64,000 nt of DNA from Bacillota bacterium (GTDB lineage Bacteria; Bacillota; Clostridia; Acetivibrionales; DSM-1351). Below are positions 25,807 to 35,377 of this stretch, one piece after another. Every line of letters starts with the position of its first letter. Position 1 is the first letter of the stretch. The notes below the pieces were generated by a model, which was not told the DNA's origin, searched no databases, and saw only the letters and a program-made list of their open reading frames with translations. The stretch is taken from NCBI GenBank assembly GCA_023439045.1, contig JAEXOY010000036.1:62001-126000 (forward strand), given 5' to 3'. The position numbers and the translations under genes are program-made.

Positions 25807-27718
25807 AATAGCATATAAGCTTCTAAAAAATAATATGAGTATATATGGCTTTTATTTAGTAGTTCTTGTTATTACGGTGGTCACCTATTACAACTTTGCA
25901 GCATTGCAATACAACGATAAGTTTGTTGAATTGGCTAAGCATCTTCAAACTGCAATGATTCCAAGTTTGACTTGTGGTTTTGTATTGATATGTACAGTAT
26001 TATTTTTTATGTGGCATGCGAATGGATTCTTTTTTAAACAAAGGCAGAAAGAAATAGGGATATACATGCTCGCTGGAGTAAGCTCTTCAAAAATTGGGAG
26101 AGTATATGCAATTGAAAGTATATTACTTGGCGGATTATCCTTATTAATAGGGCTGCCAGTAGGTATACTGTTATCAAAACTTTTCTTAATGCTTCTTGGA
26201 AAGTCAATGCTAGTAGAAGGTCAATTGCCGTTTACTGTATCACTAAATGCTATAATACAACTTATGGTTGTTTTTGGAGTAATCTTCTTATTTTTAGGAA
26301 TTAAGAATTATAGAACAATTAAAAAAAGCCAGTTAATAAGTATGGTTAATGCGGTAAAACAGAGGAATACATTACCTAAACTGAACTATTTCAAAGGAGT
26401 TCTGGGAATTTTGCTGATATTGACAGGATATATTAGCGGCTTAAATCTGAAACGTTGGGACTTAGACCTGTTAGGTTCTTCTATGACAGCAGTTGTAGCG
26501 GTATGCACTGGTACATATCTTATCTTTGGAAGTCTTTTGACTATTCTTTTTAGTAAGCTGTCAAAAAATAAAAAGTTTGTTTATAAGAATTCTCGGCTTG
26601 TTAGCGTAAGTAATATATTCTTTAGACTAAAGGGTAATTACAGGAGTTATGCCATGACGGCGATTCTTGTTGCATCAACGGTTACCGCATTAAGTGTAAG
26701 TATGTCATTTAAGCAGTATATGGATAATCATGTTATGATAGAAGCCCCATATAGCTTTAGTTATGAAAGCAACTACAAAAGCACTAAAGATAAAGTCATA
26801 GGTGTTATTGAAAACTCAAGTCATAGATTAATAGGAATAAATGAAGTACAATTCTGTGTTACCGATATTGAGTATCTTAATAAGAATAAAAAGGTCCAAT
26901 TTAGCAAGGCTGCTATTGTTACAAGTTATTCACAGATCAAAAAAACGCTGGAGTATTTGAAGTACGAAAATCGGGGAAGTGTTTTAAAACGTTTAAAACC
27001 AAAAGAAAATGAGGTAGTCCTCATTTCTGAAGCCAGTACAATTGCACCCCCTTTAGCTCTGAAGAATACCCAAATAAGGATAAACGGAAAAGATTACTTC
27101 ATAAAGGAGGGGACACAAGTGCCTTTTATAGGTAATGTGCCTGGACTTGGAAGTAAAAAAACGTATATTTTAAATGATGATGAATACATAAGGATATGTG
27201 CAAACCTATCGCCGATTACTCTTAATGGATTTAATGTAACCGAGCCCGAAAATACTGCAGAACTCATTGCAGACATTTCTAATATATTCCCTGAAGAAGC
27301 TAAAAAAGTGAACCCATATTTAAATCAGTATATTTGGGAGTATTATGCCATGGGAATATTCTACTTTTTAGGCTTGATAATGTCTCTGGTATTTATGCTG
27401 GCGACTCTCAGTACTATTTACTTTAAATTATTGAGTGAAGCTTTTATGGATAGAGAACAGTATACAATGTTAAGGAAAATAGGAATGAGCAAAGAAGAAG
27501 TACAAAAATCAGTTTATGTTCAAATGGGTATAGCATTTTTACTTCCTGTAATTATCGGAATAATTCACAGTATAATTGCTATGAAAATGCTAGAGAAAAT
27601 TTTAAATATGGTATTTACATTCCAGAGCTTATGCAGTATAGGAGTTTTCGCAACTATAATGTTAATGTTTTATGTAGTTATAAGTAAAAAATACACTGAA
27701 ATGGTTTATGAGAAGTAG
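25793..27718 (+). CDS. Bce-type FtsX-like permease (BceB-like)
   Basis: A permease of about 641 residues. Four spans form the N-terminal part (FtsX domain with KQRQKEIGIYMLAGVSSSKIGR), further spans follow at about 200-300. A large extracellular domain of some 200 residues lies before the last three spans, where DREQYTMLRKIGMSKEEV recurs as the second FtsX motif. Ten spans with one big extracellular domain is the BceB layout. This domain is expected to bind the peptide or the lipid-II-peptide complex and signal to the kinase. ATG 25793 follows GGGGGGA by 7 bp. Confidence 0.9.
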   Translation: MNSFKIAYKLLKNNMSIYGFYLVVLVITVVTYYNFAALQYNDKFVELAKHLQTAMIPSLTCGFVLICTVLFFMWHANGFFFKQRQKEIGIYMLAGVSSSKIGRVYAIESILLGGLSLLIGLPVGILLSKLFLMLLGKSMLVEGQLPFTVSLNAIIQLMVVFGVIFLFLGIKNYRTIKKSQLISMVNAVKQRNTLPKLNYFKGVLGILLILTGYISGLNLKRWDLDLLGSSMTAVVAVCTGTYLIFGSLLTILFSKLSKNKKFVYKNSRLVSVSNIFFRLKGNYRSYAMTAILVASTVTALSVSMSFKQYMDNHVMIEAPYSFSYESNYKSTKDKVIGVIENSSHRLIGINEVQFCVTDIEYLNKNKKVQFSKAAIVTSYSQIKKTLEYLKYENRGSVLKRLKPKENEVVLISEASTIAPPLALKNTQIRINGKDYFIKEGTQVPFIGNVPGLGSKKTYILNDDEYIRICANLSPITLNGFNVTEPENTAELIADISNIFPEEAKKVNPYLNQYIWEYYAMGIFYFLGLIMSLVFMLATLSTIYFKLLSEAFMDREQYTMLRKIGMSKEEVQKSVYVQMGIAFLLPVIIGIIHSIIAMKMLEKILNMVFTFQSLCSIGVFATIMLMFYVVISKKYTEMVYEK

Positions 27719-27773
27719 TAAGGAATAATTAGTTAAGAAAAATTGGTAAGCCAATTATACAGGGAGAAAAAAA

Positions 27774-30254
27774 ATGAATATTTTAAACAAATATTTGTGG
27801 AAATCAATAACTGAAAAAAAGGGAAGAATGATATTGCTTCTGCTGTCAGTCAGCGCAAGTGTTGCACTTTTAGTAGGCACACTCGGAGCGGTAAAATCCA
27901 TGACTGACAGTATCAGTGGAGCATACACGAATTTATATGGGGACTATAATGTTGGAATGTCTTCTACAAACAGGGAAAACCCTTTCTTCAATATCAGTGG
28001 AATAAAAGGAATTGATATTTTAAAAAGCAGCAAAATATTAAATGCAGGTGGATATTTGTCGAAGGATAATAAAAAGGAAGTCCGTATGTACGGGATGAGT
28101 CTGCAAGATTATAAAGCATTCAGTAATATGAATATAATAGATAATAATGATATAAATCAACTAAATAAAGACGAGATTATTATTTCAAAAAAAACCAGTG
28201 AAGAGCAAAATTTAGGTATCGGTGATGAAGTTGGAGTTACTGTATTAGGTAAGCCCTACACATATAAAGTAAAAGCGATTTCAGTCAATAGAGGCTTGTT
28301 TACAGAAGAGAATAAAGAATTTTTTGTCATTGTAGCAAGCTCTGAAACGTTATCAGAAATATATGGTGTTAAGGATTTGTATACCCAGTTATTTGTAAGT
28401 GTAAATGCGGAAAATTTGAATGCGTGGGTAAATGAATTTAATAAAAGTAATCAAGATATAAATATAGTTGCCAATAAATTGTATGATGAAGAAAAAACAG
28501 CGGCGAATGTAGATATGGTGAGAAACGCCCTGTTTATTATATTAGGAGTTGTGCTATTATGTACAATATTCCTAATATATAACTCTTTTAATTTGATAGT
28601 TACCGAAAGAATACCTGTTATCGGGACTTTTTTAAGCCAGGGCTCAACCCGGCTGAGGGTAATTTCAATGCTAATAAAAGAAAGTTTTGTGTATGGAGTA
28701 ATAGGGGGTATTATAGGCAGCCTGCTGGGAATAGCATTTATACAAATATTAGCTGATGTAGGTAATCCTCTAAAATCTATGGGAATAAGTCCAACTATTA
28801 ACTATGAAATACCCCACTTCATCATAGGATTTGCTTTTTCTATAGTACTATCTGTAATATCATCAATATTGCCAGTAATAAAAATAAGAAAATTACCAGT
28901 TAAAGAAGTTATACTCAATACCATAAGTGTTCAATCAAAAAATTCTATTATCACTTTCATAATAGGGACTGTCTTTGTAAGTATCTCTGCATTTTTGCAC
29001 GTTTCGGCTGAGGCCAGTGATTATAGGTTTTCCATAATAGAAATATTCATTTTGATTATAGGCGTCATCATGGTTCTTCCAAAGCTGGTCCAATTTATTA
29101 TGTATCCAATAGGAAAATTTTTTAGAAATGTAAACGGGATTCTAACTTTAGCGGCTAACAATGTAAGAACGTCAAAAATCCTATTGAATAATATTGGATT
29201 ATTGGTAATTTCAATTATCGTTATGCTGATAATAAATACCATAGCAGTTTCTTTCGCCGTTGGGGTGAAGGATGTATATGGGAAAATGGATTGTAGTGTG
29301 ATTGTTACGGATAAATCCCATGTACCCGGTATGGTTTATGAGAAAATTACAAATTTAAATGACATTAATAAGATATATAAGAGCAATAAAATTAATAATT
29401 CTTACCTGAATAATGATGAAAACAATAAAATTTCAATCGAGGCAGTTGCCCCAGAAGAGTGGAAAGATTGGAACAGCTACATCAGATTTGACAATGAAGA
29501 CAAGGTTTTGAAAGAATTAGGGGCAGATGCAGAAGGTATAATATTGTGTAAAACTACGGCAAAAAAGAATAATTTAAAAGAAGGAGATACTTTACGGATT
29601 ACCTATAATAACAGGGAAGTAACTCTTACAGTTTTGGGATTGTTGGATTCTAGAATGTTAGGTGATTATAACCTTGTAAACATTAAATTGATGAGGGATA
29701 AATTCAATTTGATGTACCCAGATACTTATTATATAAATACAAGCCAGAACGCTGATTTGCTAAAGGAATCGCTAGAAAGAGATCTGAAAGGGATAGGAAC
29801 TTACATAACAACAAAAGTGGAGATGGAGGATAGGAACAATAGATCAATGGAGCCTACAACCAACCTCTTAAAAGTTTTTGCATATATCATTATACTTGTT
29901 GGAGGGTTTGGAGTTGCCAGCAATATAGTAATAAGCTTTATACAGAGGAAAAGGGATATCGTCATTATCAGCGTATTAGGGCTGGATAAAAGCCAGCGCG
30001 GCAGATTAGTTTTTCTGGAAGGCTTAATGCAGGCACTAATAGCATTAGGTATCGGACTAGTAGCAGTATTGGGTATAAACCTCACATTGGAAGATTATAT
30101 TAAAAGCATAAATTTGAGCCTGATATTGAAATATCCTGTAGAAAGCATATTTCCTGCATGCGTAGCGGTTATAGCGCTAGTAGCAATAACTTCTATTTCT
30201 AGTGTTTTAAAGAGTAGAAAATTATCAATTATTAATGAAATCAGATTTGAATAG
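27774..30254 (+). CDS. Second FtsX-like ABC permease, 826 residues
   Basis: A large permease with an N-terminal membrane span (about 20-40), a MacB-like periplasmic-type domain, and two FtsX blocks: spans near 265-370 (VTERIPVIGTFLSQGSTR) and at the C-terminus (IQRKRDIVIISVLGLDKSQ). Further spans lie at about 395-500. It differs in length and architecture from the BceB-like protein upstream, and is paired with its own ATPase 12 bp downstream. The two ATPase-permease pairs in one locus suggest division of labour, sensing versus removal. GGGAGAA precedes the ATG. Confidence 0.88.
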   Translation: MNILNKYLWKSITEKKGRMILLLLSVSASVALLVGTLGAVKSMTDSISGAYTNLYGDYNVGMSSTNRENPFFNISGIKGIDILKSSKILNAGGYLSKDNKKEVRMYGMSLQDYKAFSNMNIIDNNDINQLNKDEIIISKKTSEEQNLGIGDEVGVTVLGKPYTYKVKAISVNRGLFTEENKEFFVIVASSETLSEIYGVKDLYTQLFVSVNAENLNAWVNEFNKSNQDINIVANKLYDEEKTAANVDMVRNALFIILGVVLLCTIFLIYNSFNLIVTERIPVIGTFLSQGSTRLRVISMLIKESFVYGVIGGIIGSLLGIAFIQILADVGNPLKSMGISPTINYEIPHFIIGFAFSIVLSVISSILPVIKIRKLPVKEVILNTISVQSKNSIITFIIGTVFVSISAFLHVSAEASDYRFSIIEIFILIIGVIMVLPKLVQFIMYPIGKFFRNVNGILTLAANNVRTSKILLNNIGLLVISIIVMLIINTIAVSFAVGVKDVYGKMDCSVIVTDKSHVPGMVYEKITNLNDINKIYKSNKINNSYLNNDENNKISIEAVAPEEWKDWNSYIRFDNEDKVLKELGADAEGIILCKTTAKKNNLKEGDTLRITYNNREVTLTVLGLLDSRMLGDYNLVNIKLMRDKFNLMYPDTYYINTSQNADLLKESLERDLKGIGTYITTKVEMEDRNNRSMEPTTNLLKVFAYIIILVGGFGVASNIVISFIQRKRDIVIISVLGLDKSQRGRLVFLEGLMQALIALGIGLVAVLGINLTLEDYIKSINLSLILKYPVESIFPACVAVIALVAITSISSVLKSRKLSIINEIRFE

Positions 30255-30266
30255 GGAGGATAAGTC

Positions 30267-30980
30267 ATGGATAAAATGCATAATCAATCTAATATTATAG
30301 AGGCTAAAGGGGTATTTAAATCGTTTCCTTTAGGTCTAAAAACATTAGATGTACTAAAAAATTTGAAATTTTCAGTTGAGACGGGTGAATTTGTATCGAT
30401 AATGGGACCATCGGGATGTGGAAAATCAACTTTACTTTATTTGTTAGGAGGCTTGGACACTCCTACTAAAGGCGAAGTAATTTTTAACAGTACAAGCTAT
30501 AATACTATGAAGGAAAAGGAAATGAGTGTAGTAAGGAGAAGGGATATAGGATTTGTATTCCAATTCTACAATTTGGTACAGAACCTTAATGTAGAAGACA
30601 ATATATTGTTACCGTTACTACTAGATGGTAGAAAACCTAAAAATTTTGAAAAGGACTTAAAGAAGATACTGGATATTATAGGACTAGATAACTGGAGAAA
30701 GCATACTCCAAGAGAGCTCTCGGGAGGACAGCAGCAAAGAGTTGCAATTGCAAGGGCGCTGCTATTCGATCCAAAATTAATACTTGCTGACGAGCCCATT
30801 GGAAATCTTGATTCAAAATCTGGTGAAGAGATAATGAATTTATTTAAGACCATAAATAAGGAGTTCAAAAAAACAATAATTCAAGTAACACACTCGGATG
30901 AATCTGCTAGCTATGGAAGCAGGATAATTAACATGAGAGACGGAATAATAGAAAAGGACAGTTATCTTAAAACAAGCTGA
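30267..30980 (+). CDS. Second ABC ATPase (LolD/MacB class)
   Basis: A 237-residue ATPase with Walker A GPSGCGKST, Q-loop FQFYNLVQ, signature LSGGQQQR, Walker B ILADEPIGNLD and H-loop VTHSD. It follows the 826-residue permease by 12 bp with GGGAGG before the ATG, so the two form a transporter. It is not a copy of the first ATPase: the N-terminal and C-terminal parts differ clearly. Confidence 0.92.
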   Translation: MDKMHNQSNIIEAKGVFKSFPLGLKTLDVLKNLKFSVETGEFVSIMGPSGCGKSTLLYLLGGLDTPTKGEVIFNSTSYNTMKEKEMSVVRRRDIGFVFQFYNLVQNLNVEDNILLPLLLDGRKPKNFEKDLKKILDIIGLDNWRKHTPRELSGGQQQRVAIARALLFDPKLILADEPIGNLDSKSGEEIMNLFKTINKEFKKTIIQVTHSDESASYGSRIINMRDGIIEKDSYLKTS

Positions 30981-31251
30981 TGATTGTATTTTTAAGCACT
31001 TTGTTTTAGCATGATATTGAAACAATAAAATGATACATATAAAAAATAGGATGAACTGTGGCTCACAGCATTTTCTTAATTGTTAATATAAAACTTCCAG
31101 ACTGGCGGCGCAAAAGCCCTAAAAGACAATGAAAGTTTTAAACGTCAAGGCAAATCTATCAATATTTTCAATCTATGTAAAAAGTATTAAAAAATTAATA
31201 TAAAAATGATATGATGTACTTATGAAAACCTACTAAATTGGGGTGAATCCT

Positions 31252-31935
31252 ATGGGTAATATATATAAAGTGCTCATTATAGAAGATGATATCAATATGG
31301 CTGAAGTAATGAAAAAACTGCTGGAAAAGTGGGGGTTTAATTCAACTATATGTGAAGATTTTGAAAATGTAATAAATACATTCAAGAAAGTAGAGCCCCA
31401 TATTATACTTATGGATATCAATATTTCAACCTATGACGGTTTTTATTGGTGCAAAAAAATAAGGGAAATCTCCAGTGTGCCTGTAATTTTTGTTTCTTCA
31501 AGGGATAGCAGCATGGATATAGTAATGGCTGTTAATAACGGAGGAGATGATTATATACAAAAGCCCTTTGACAGTAGTGTTTTAATAGCCAAATTACAGG
31601 CAATAATAAGGCGGACTTATGAATATAGGGCTCATGAAGCTCAGATCATGGAATGTAGCAATGTAGTTCTTAGTATTAAGGACGCAACGGTTCACTATAA
31701 AGATAAAAGTTCAGAGCTGACAAGAAATGAATTTAAAATCCTACAAACGCTTATGGATAATAAAGGTAAGCTTGTTTCCAGAGAGAGCTTAATGAAACAA
31801 CTATGGAATGATGACATATATGTAAATGAAAATACCCTTACAGTAAACATAAATAGGTTGAGAAAAAGGCTGGAAGACATAGGAGTCAATGATTTTATAA
31901 ACACAAAAAAAGGAATGGGGTATATTATTATATGA
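31252..31935 (+). CDS. OmpR-family response regulator (BceR-like)
   Basis: The receiver domain has EDD near the N-terminus, phospho-acceptor Asp in ILMDINI, and VSS and KPF motifs. The C-terminal winged helix has LTRNEFKIL and VNINRLRKRLED. The length of about 227 residues is usual. GGGGTG at 31239-31244 fits ATG 31252. It ends in an ATGA overlap with the kinase gene. It probably controls the upstream transporter genes, whose own regulatory sites were not identified. The 270 bp before it contain only a weak TATGAT (31210-31215). Confidence 0.93.
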   Translation: MGNIYKVLIIEDDINMAEVMKKLLEKWGFNSTICEDFENVINTFKKVEPHIILMDINISTYDGFYWCKKIREISSVPVIFVSSRDSSMDIVMAVNNGGDDYIQKPFDSSVLIAKLQAIIRRTYEYRAHEAQIMECSNVVLSIKDATVHYKDKSSELTRNEFKILQTLMDNKGKLVSRESLMKQLWNDDIYVNENTLTVNINRLRKRLEDIGVNDFINTKKGMGYIII

Positions 31936-32930
31936 GCATTGGTGACTATATAAAGACAAACAAGCTGCTGATTGGGTGTAATATAGCAATTATAATAGTT
32001 ATTAATCTTATTCTTTTTAGCAGTAAAAACCTCGATAACAGCTTGACGGATACATTGTATATGGACTCCATTTTGATAATTATACTATTATCAGTCACAA
32101 TTTTTGACCTGAACAAACAAAAAAGAATGTATAAAGGCTTTATAAAAAATATGGAGAATACAGAAGCCATAGCAAGTGTAGATGGCTATAAAAATAATTT
32201 TTATACAGATAGTCTATTAAAGGTTCTTAAAAAACAGAGTGACAATTTCTTTGAAAAAGAGGATAGTTACAAGAAAATGATAAATGAATTACAAGAGTAC
32301 ATAACACAGTGGGTACATGATTTAAAGGTTAATATAGCTATCTGTGATTTGTTACTAGAAGAAAAGGACAGTGAAAGTAGCAAGTTTCACGCCCAGATAG
32401 AGCAGATGAAATTCAGTATTAATCAGGTACTTAATGTAACAAGAGCTAATCATTATAATAAGGACATAGTTGCAGAAGAAGTTGAGGTTTGCCAGCAACT
32501 AAGGAGTGCAATAAAAGACAATACTCCTTTTTTCATAAATAAAAATATAGAAATAAATACGAACCTAAAGCCTTTTATCGTCATTAGTGATAAAAAGTGG
32601 ATTCATTATATATTATCTCAAATTTTGAATAACAGTAGCAAATATACGCCTAAAAATGGCCGATTGGAAGTTTTCACCAAAGAGGACGAACGAGCATATT
32701 ACCTACATTTAAGAGATAATGGCGTAGGTATTCCGAAGGGAGATATAAATAGAATTTTCGAAAAGGGATTTACTGGTAAAAACGGCAGATTAGGAACAAA
32801 ATCAACTGGAATGGGATTATATTATGCGAAAAATATAGCTAATACTTTAAATATAGATATTAATGTAATAAGTGAAGTGGGGCTCTATACGGAGTTTATT
32901 CTGATTTTTTACAAGTTGTCAGATTACTAG
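31932..32930 (+). CDS. Intramembrane-sensing histidine kinase (BceS-like)
   Basis: A 332-residue kinase with two N-terminal membrane spans (about 14-32 and 38-58) and almost no extracellular loop, so it cannot bind a ligand outside the membrane by itself. The phospho-accepting His is in WVHDLKVNIA. The ATPase domain shows N-box QILNNSSKYTP, G1 RDNGVGIP and G2 GMGLYYAKN. This is the BceS layout, in which the partner transporter acts as the sensor. It is translationally coupled to the response regulator. Confidence 0.93.
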   Translation: MSIGDYIKTNKLLIGCNIAIIIVINLILFSSKNLDNSLTDTLYMDSILIIILLSVTIFDLNKQKRMYKGFIKNMENTEAIASVDGYKNNFYTDSLLKVLKKQSDNFFEKEDSYKKMINELQEYITQWVHDLKVNIAICDLLLEEKDSESSKFHAQIEQMKFSINQVLNVTRANHYNKDIVAEEVEVCQQLRSAIKDNTPFFINKNIEINTNLKPFIVISDKKWIHYILSQILNNSSKYTPKNGRLEVFTKEDERAYYLHLRDNGVGIPKGDINRIFEKGFTGKNGRLGTKSTGMGLYYAKNIANTLNIDINVISEVGLYTEFILIFYKLSDY

Positions 32931-33032
32931 GGGAATGGGAGCATCCGTGTCATGTACTTAAAATAATACAGTGCTTATTTTCATTCAAAATGCATAATAA
33001 AATTAACTAATCGAATGAACACATTGATAAAT

Positions 33033-33150
33033 AAATTTATGAGGTATAAAAAATTAGATTTCTGAGATATAAAAATAAATAGATTTATGATGTATAAAAA
33101 TAAAACATATTTTTGAGGTATGAAATAAATAAATTTTTGAGGTATAAAAT
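33033..33150. repeat. About 25-bp repeat carrying the ribosome binding site motif
   Basis: Five units of the form AAATTTATGAGGTATAAAAA start near 33033, 33057, 33081, 33106 and 33131. The last copy, TTTTTGAGGTATAAAAT, is the ribosome binding region of the following gene. Two other copies keep GAGGTAT intact. Confidence 0.85.
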
Positions 33151-34791
33151 ATGAGAATACTTGTTATCGGTGCTGTAGCAGCCGGTACTTCAGCAGCTGC
33201 AAAGGCTCGTAGAAACGATGATAGTGCAGAAATAGTAATATATGAAAGAGATAAGGATATATCCTATTCTGGTTGTGGACTGCCGTATTATATTGGTGGT
33301 GAAATAGATAATATCGAAGAGCTTACACCTAGAGATCCAGCGTATTTTAAGAAAAAATATAACATAGACATCTTTACTGGCTGTGAAGTATTGAAGATAG
33401 ATTCTATATCTAACGAACTAACAGTGAGGAATCTTACCACAAATGAGCAATTCCAAGATAAATATGATAAGTTGGTTATTGCTACTGGGGCGCTTCCATT
33501 TGTTCCACCAATTAAGGGTATCCAAAATAACAATGTTTTCTTTCTCAGAAATGTTCAAGATGCTAGGAATATAAAGAGATTTATTGATGATAATAAACCT
33601 CAGAGTGCTGTGATAGTTGGCTCTGGCTTTATAGGGTTTGAAATGCTCGAAAATCTCATGGCTACAGGTATTGCCGTTTCAATAGTTGAAAAGATGGGCA
33701 AATTGACTCCAAATCTTGATTATGATATGGCTAATTACTTGGAAAAAGCTTTATTAAAGAAAAATATCAAGATATTTAAGAATACAACTATTACCGAAAT
33801 ACATGATAATAAAGTTGTTTTTGAGGACGGAAAAGAACTTACCAGTGATATGGTGCTAATATCAACAGGAATAAAGCCTAATATAGCACTTGCAAAGGAT
33901 GCGGGGATAGAAATTGGTGCTACTGGGGCCATAAAAGTAAATACCAAGATGCAAACCAATATTGACAATATTTTTGCCTGCGGTGATTGCATCGAGACAT
34001 TCTCTCTTATAACACATAAACCCATATATAGACCATTGGGATCAACTGCAAATAAAACCGGTAGAATAGCCGGTGATGTAGTTTCAGGCGGGACACTAGA
34101 GTATAAAGGAAGCTTAGGCACTGGCATATTTAAAATATTTGATTTAACGGTTGCTACAACAGGCTTATCTGAAAAAGAAGCAATATCTGAAGGTTATGAC
34201 ATTGTTGTATGCCACAACATTAAACCCGATAAACCAGGTTATTTTAATGGAAAAGAAATGGTAATTAAGGCTGTTGCAGATAAAAATACTCAGGAGATAC
34301 TGGGCATGCAAATTGTTGGGTATGAAGGTGTTGATAAGAGAATTGATGTATTTGTAACATTAATAACATATGGAGCAAAAGTAGATGAATTGTTTCATCT
34401 GGATCTTGCATATGCGCCACCATTTTCAACTACAAAGGATCCTATTCATTATACAGGAATGATTCTGGACAACGCTATAAATAAAAGCAGACCAGTAATC
34501 ACAGCTAATGATGTGCAAAACATAGAAAATACTCACGATAAAGTGCAGATAATTGATGTCAGAGCCAGCGAGCAATATAATGAGGCTCATATGGACTCAG
34601 CAATTAATATGCCACAGGATTCACTGAGAAAAGATTTAGAAAGCCTGGATAAGGATGCTATAACCATAACATATTGTAATAAGGGTGTCACAGGAAATGC
34701 AGCTCAAAATATATTGATCAACCATGGATTTAAAGAGGTATATAATCTTTCAGGCGGGCACAAGTTCTATAAGACAACACAAGATAAATAA
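33151..34791 (+). CDS. CoA-disulfide reductase with C-terminal rhodanese domain
   Basis: A 546-residue flavoprotein of the pyridine-nucleotide-disulfide oxidoreductase family. Residues 1-30 hold the FAD-binding GAVAAGTSAAAKARR motif. The single redox cysteine (Cys42) is in SGCGLPYYIGG, typical of CoA-disulfide reductase and related persulfide reductases. NAD(P)H-binding VVGSGFIGFEM and FAD-binding IFACGDC follow. The last 90 residues form a rhodanese domain with Cys in ITYCNKGVTGNAAQ. Such fusions reduce CoA disulfide, polysulfide or CoA-persulfide with NAD(P)H. Redox or sulfur homeostasis is the likely role; the exact substrate is open. Confidence 0.9.
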   Translation: MRILVIGAVAAGTSAAAKARRNDDSAEIVIYERDKDISYSGCGLPYYIGGEIDNIEELTPRDPAYFKKKYNIDIFTGCEVLKIDSISNELTVRNLTTNEQFQDKYDKLVIATGALPFVPPIKGIQNNNVFFLRNVQDARNIKRFIDDNKPQSAVIVGSGFIGFEMLENLMATGIAVSIVEKMGKLTPNLDYDMANYLEKALLKKNIKIFKNTTITEIHDNKVVFEDGKELTSDMVLISTGIKPNIALAKDAGIEIGATGAIKVNTKMQTNIDNIFACGDCIETFSLITHKPIYRPLGSTANKTGRIAGDVVSGGTLEYKGSLGTGIFKIFDLTVATTGLSEKEAISEGYDIVVCHNIKPDKPGYFNGKEMVIKAVADKNTQEILGMQIVGYEGVDKRIDVFVTLITYGAKVDELFHLDLAYAPPFSTTKDPIHYTGMILDNAINKSRPVITANDVQNIENTHDKVQIIDVRASEQYNEAHMDSAINMPQDSLRKDLESLDKDAITITYCNKGVTGNAAQNILINHGFKEVYNLSGGHKFYKTTQDK

Positions 34792-34862
34792 GACAACATA
34801 AGATAAATAAGTCAATGCAAAATAAGTAAGACAACACAAAAAAATAAGAAAGCACAAGATAA
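34766..34862. repeat. Stop-spanning repeat after the CoA-disulfide reductase gene
   Basis: AAGACAACACAAGATAAATA, containing the last codons T-T-Q-D-K and most of the stop, recurs as AAGACAACATAAGATAAATA and then as two decayed copies up to 34862. Confidence 0.82.
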
Positions 34863-34985
34863 GTAAAAACATTTCTTAGGAAATTAAAGTAATCTAGCCA
34901 TAATAATCTATATTAGATAATAATTTATTATGAGTAATAATTTATATGAGATATAACTTGTGGAAGGACGAGAAAAACTAAAAAT

Positions 34986-35132
34986 AAACGTTACGTTTTA
35001 ATTAAATTGATGATAAATCATAAAATCACCAAAATAATGTAGAACGTAACGTTTTTGATTTTCAAAGGGTATATTAGCGATTTTGTGTTTTTTCCTCCTT
35101 CCAATTATACAAAATTTTTATTTTGTATAATT
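34986..35132. repeat. Two perfect inverted repeats in non-coding DNA
   Basis: AAACGTTACGTT (34986-34997) is matched by AACGTAACGTTT (35043-35054). Further on, 13-bp arms AATTATACAAAAT and ATTTTGTATAATT (35103-35132) flank a TTTT loop. Neither is followed by a T-run. The surrounding 586-bp gap has no gene. Confidence 0.7.
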
Positions 35133-35240
35133 AGCTTTGGAATTTTGCCTTCCCCCCTTAATAAAAATACCGAGATAAAATTATAAGTCTTAAAATATCA
35201 GTTTTAAATTATCTAAGAGTAAGCTAATAGAAATAAAAAT

Positions 35241-35280
35241 AAAAGACAGGATTTTTTAGTAGATTTCATCCTGTCTTTTT
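35241..35280. terminator. Bidirectional terminator
   Basis: AAAAGACAGGAT (35241-35252) pairs with ATCCTGTCTTTTT (35268-35280). T-rich flanks on both strands allow it to end both the rightward oxidoreductase unit and the leftward permease unit. Confidence 0.85.
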
Positions 35281-35377
35281 AAATAAGATAATTAGCATGT
35301 TTATTTAGTAATCATACTTAGTAGTAGCATATAGAATTTCTATTGATGCTTTTGTCAATTTATAACCTATGGGCTTT

